64,000 nucleotides of DNA. Source: Pseudomonas yamanorum (lineage in GTDB: Bacteria; Pseudomonadota; Gammaproteobacteria; Pseudomonadales; Pseudomonadaceae). The stretch spans positions 3,844,001 through 3,908,000 of the forward strand of contig NZ_LT629793.1 of NCBI RefSeq assembly GCF_900105735.1, given 5' to 3'. How positions within the stretch are numbered: position 1 is the stretch's first letter; each line of letters begins with the position of its first letter. The notes beneath the pieces are model-generated. The model was not told the DNA's origin. It was given only the letters and a program-made list of their open reading frames with translations, and did not search any database. This document shows positions 62,435 to 64,000 of the stretch, piece after piece. Both the position numbers and the translations under genes were made by a program.

Positions 62435-62445
62435 GGAGTATAACA
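62435..62445 (-). promoter_or_regulatory. candidate extended -10 promoter for rhlE
   Basis: On the minus strand TGTTATACT, an extended -10 (TGnTATAnT-like) about 205 nt before the rhlE start. No good -35 was found. If used it gives a long 5' leader, which is common for cold-inducible helicases. Confidence 0.35.
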
Positions 62446-62451
62446 GAGCAA

Positions 62452-63255
62452 TCACTTCGCGCTGCTTTCCTGCTGCTCAACGGTGCTTGCAGGCAGGGCT
62501 GATGCGCTGGTTTGGAGGCTCGCACCGGCATATTTGGCGCTCAAGGCCGCGTAGGCCGGCTCTTGCTTGAAGCGTTTGAGTTCGGCGGCAAAGCGTTGCA
62601 CCAGCAAGTCCATGCCGGCACCCCGGCGCACGGCCAAGAACTGTGGCTGGCTGCTGACCACCTGGGGCGCCTGGGTGATCTGGTGCTCAAGTCCGAGGGC
62701 CTTGAGCACATGCTGGCCGACCCGGCGGTCCGTGATGACCAGATCGATCCGGCCAAGGGCCAGCTTGCCGAAGTTGGCCTCGTGGCTGGCGGCCGGTTCC
62801 TGCTTGAACAGGGTGGACTCGCTGAATTCGGCGCCATAGAGGTAACCCGGCGATGTGCCGATGGTCAGGCCGCGCAGGTCGTCGAAGGTCTGGAACGGAT
62901 ATGGGCGCTTGTTGGCATAGAACAGCACGAACTCCACCTCGGACAGCGGCTCGCTGGGGTACAGCAGCACCGCATCGCGTTCGTGGCTGTGGAAAATATC
63001 CAGCGCGCCATCGGCCTGGCCTTGGTCGAGCATCGCCAGGCAGCGCTTCCAGGGCAAGAATTGCCAATCCACGTCGATGCCCAGGCGCTGGAACACAATC
63101 ACCGTGGTCTCGTAGTCGAGCCCGCGCATGGTGCCGTGGTCGTCATACACGTAAGGCGCCCAGGGCTCGGTGACAATACGCAATTTCTCGCCATGGGCGC
63201 CGAGGCTCAGGCAAGCGAAAAGAACAGCAGTCAACAACCGGAAAGTGACAGGCAT
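62452..63255 (-). CDS. periplasmic solute-binding family 3 protein
   Basis: A 267-residue secreted protein: signal peptide about 1-22 (ending AHG), then a family 3 binding fold beginning LRIVTEPWAPYVYDDHGTMRG, with GLTIGTSPGYLYG in the hinge region and DLVITDRRVG. Proteins of this subgroup often lack transporter partners and may sense ligands or belong to signalling. It ends close to the rhlE promoter region. Ligand unknown. Confidence 0.85.
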   Translation of the reverse strand: MPVTFRLLTAVLFACLSLGAHGEKLRIVTEPWAPYVYDDHGTMRGLDYETTVIVFQRLGIDVDWQFLPWKRCLAMLDQGQADGALDIFHSHERDAVLLYPSEPLSEVEFVLFYANKRPYPFQTFDDLRGLTIGTSPGYLYGAEFSESTLFKQEPAASHEANFGKLALGRIDLVITDRRVGQHVLKALGLEHQITQAPQVVSSQPQFLAVRRGAGMDLLVQRFAAELKRFKQEPAYAALSAKYAGASLQTSASALPASTVEQQESSAK

Positions 63256-63325
63256 GCCCTGAGATTACGACTGTGGCGGGCTAAAGAGAAGCTCTGGCAC
63301 AGCGATCTGCGGGCACCTGCAGGTT

Positions 63326-64000
63326 TTACTTGCCCGGAGATTTGATCAAGTGTTCGTAGATCGCCTCGCGCCGCTCACCGAGAATCAGCCGCACCACGGG
63401 ATTGGCAAACCAGTGCTCCAGCAGGTGGGCATCCACGGGTCGACCCTGGCGCTCTTCCTGATTTTGTCGGGCCTTGTCCCACCAAACCGGGCCACACGCC
63501 TGGTCGAATTCGTTCTCATGTTCATAGCAACCGTAGAGAATTTCCCGGATGAACTGCTGCTGGTGCTTGGGCAATGCCAGGGTGATCAGCTTGTACATCA
63601 GTCGTTGCAGGCGCGGCGGGCGGGGCAGGTGAGCGGAGACCTGGCGGGTATCGTCCAAGGCCGTGGCGCTGGTGGGGTTAGCCCCGTGCTTGGTGATCCA
63701 CGCCTTGACCTTGGCGCGGAACAGCTGCTTGCGGCTCCAGTAGTGGTGGATCAGGTCTGGGCATTCGCGCACATTGAGGGTGCGATAGGCGGCGATCGAC
63801 AGGCAGAACTCTTCCAGGGTGTAGGCGCCCTGGGCATGGGGAAACAGTTCGTCCATCAACTCGATCGAACGGTCGAGGATGTGCGCGTCCTGCTGCGTCA
63901 GGCCCATGACCCCGGAGTTGAGGGTCATCATGTCGTCGTCGGCCACGCCCATGTCCAGCAGGCGCTGGTACAAGGCGCTGTACAGAATGCTTTCGTGGTT
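63326..64000 (-). CDS. conserved hypothetical protein, partial (N-terminus beyond window)
   Basis: At least 224 codons; the frame stays open to the window edge, reading NHESILYSALYQRLLDMG before the first internal candidate start. Features include DDDMMTLNSGVMGL, which faintly resembles glycosyltransferase loops (an NSGVM pattern), then a helical, basic C-terminal half with YGCYEHENEFDQACG. No family is recognised with confidence. It lies about 70 bp upstream of the solute-binding gene on the same strand. Confidence 0.7.
   Translation of the reverse strand, partial: NHESILYSALYQRLLDMGVADDDMMTLNSGVMGLTQQDAHILDRSIELMDELFPHAQGAYTLEEFCLSIAAYRTLNVRECPDLIHHYWSRKQLFRAKVKAWITKHGANPTSATALDDTRQVSAHLPRPPRLQRLMYKLITLALPKHQQQFIREILYGCYEHENEFDQACGPVWWDKARQNQEERQGRPVDAHLLEHWFANPVVRLILGERREAIYEHLIKSPGK

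Overview
The window reads as chromosomal DNA of a fluorescent pseudomonad, most likely the P. fluorescens group. The basis is protein similarity I recognise, gene order, high G+C codon use, and many REP/REPIN palindromes of the kind known from P. fluorescens. Positions 1-41418 and 56593-63255 follow, as far as I recall, the order of the PA0365-PA0428 block of P. aeruginosa, with some losses. Positions 41428-56592 look accessory.

Layout. 1-3622: an aldehyde dehydrogenase (calB-like) with a Tat lipoprotein gene, a divergent TetR regulator and a sulfurtransferase. 3743-8279: hydrolase, rsmD and two M16 peptidase-like genes on the minus strand. 8512-12598: ftsY-ftsE-ftsX and rpoH. 12794-20331: mtgA, thiS-thiG, trmB, and a minus-strand run of hemW, rdgB, DUF4426, metW and metX. 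20562-25259: yggT-proC-yggS, pilT, an NlpC/P60 hydrolase and a TM2 protein. 25407-31299: the pyrC'-pyrB-pyrR-ruvX-algH-tonB-gshB strand. 31539-41418: the Pil-Chp chemosensory operon (pilG, pilH, pilI, pilJ, chpA, chpC), without methyltransferase or methylesterase genes.

Accessory part. An orphan HigA-like antitoxin gene is followed by a small DUF6124 gene with a remarkable ~230-nt leader. After it come the complete malonate decarboxylase operon (mdcABCDEGH-madLM) with a LysR regulator, a two-gene chromate-type transporter, a hemolysin III protein, and a LysR-flanked cassette of FAD amino-acid dehydrogenase, RidA and an orphan binding protein. The conserved order resumes with rsmE, bioA, cytochrome b561-yceI and an rhlE-type helicase. 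A binding protein and a partial unknown gene close the window.

The best candidate for something undescribed is the DUF6124 leader (41914-42137). A 7-nt and a 9-nt element (A1-B1) recur as A2-B2 directly before the start codon, B2 holding the Shine-Dalgarno. Between them lies one antisense strand (B'-A') that can pair with either copy but not both. This has the layout of an RNA switch. It also carries an intrinsic-terminator-like hairpin, a UUCG hairpin, an RsmA/E-like site and two short reading frames that both stop inside the B elements. A second theme is AAnAAnAA (Hfq/Crc-type) motifs at the 5' ends of catabolic or transport genes (calB, mdcA, madL, the orphan binding protein). No rRNA, tRNA, CRISPR array, IS element or prophage was seen.
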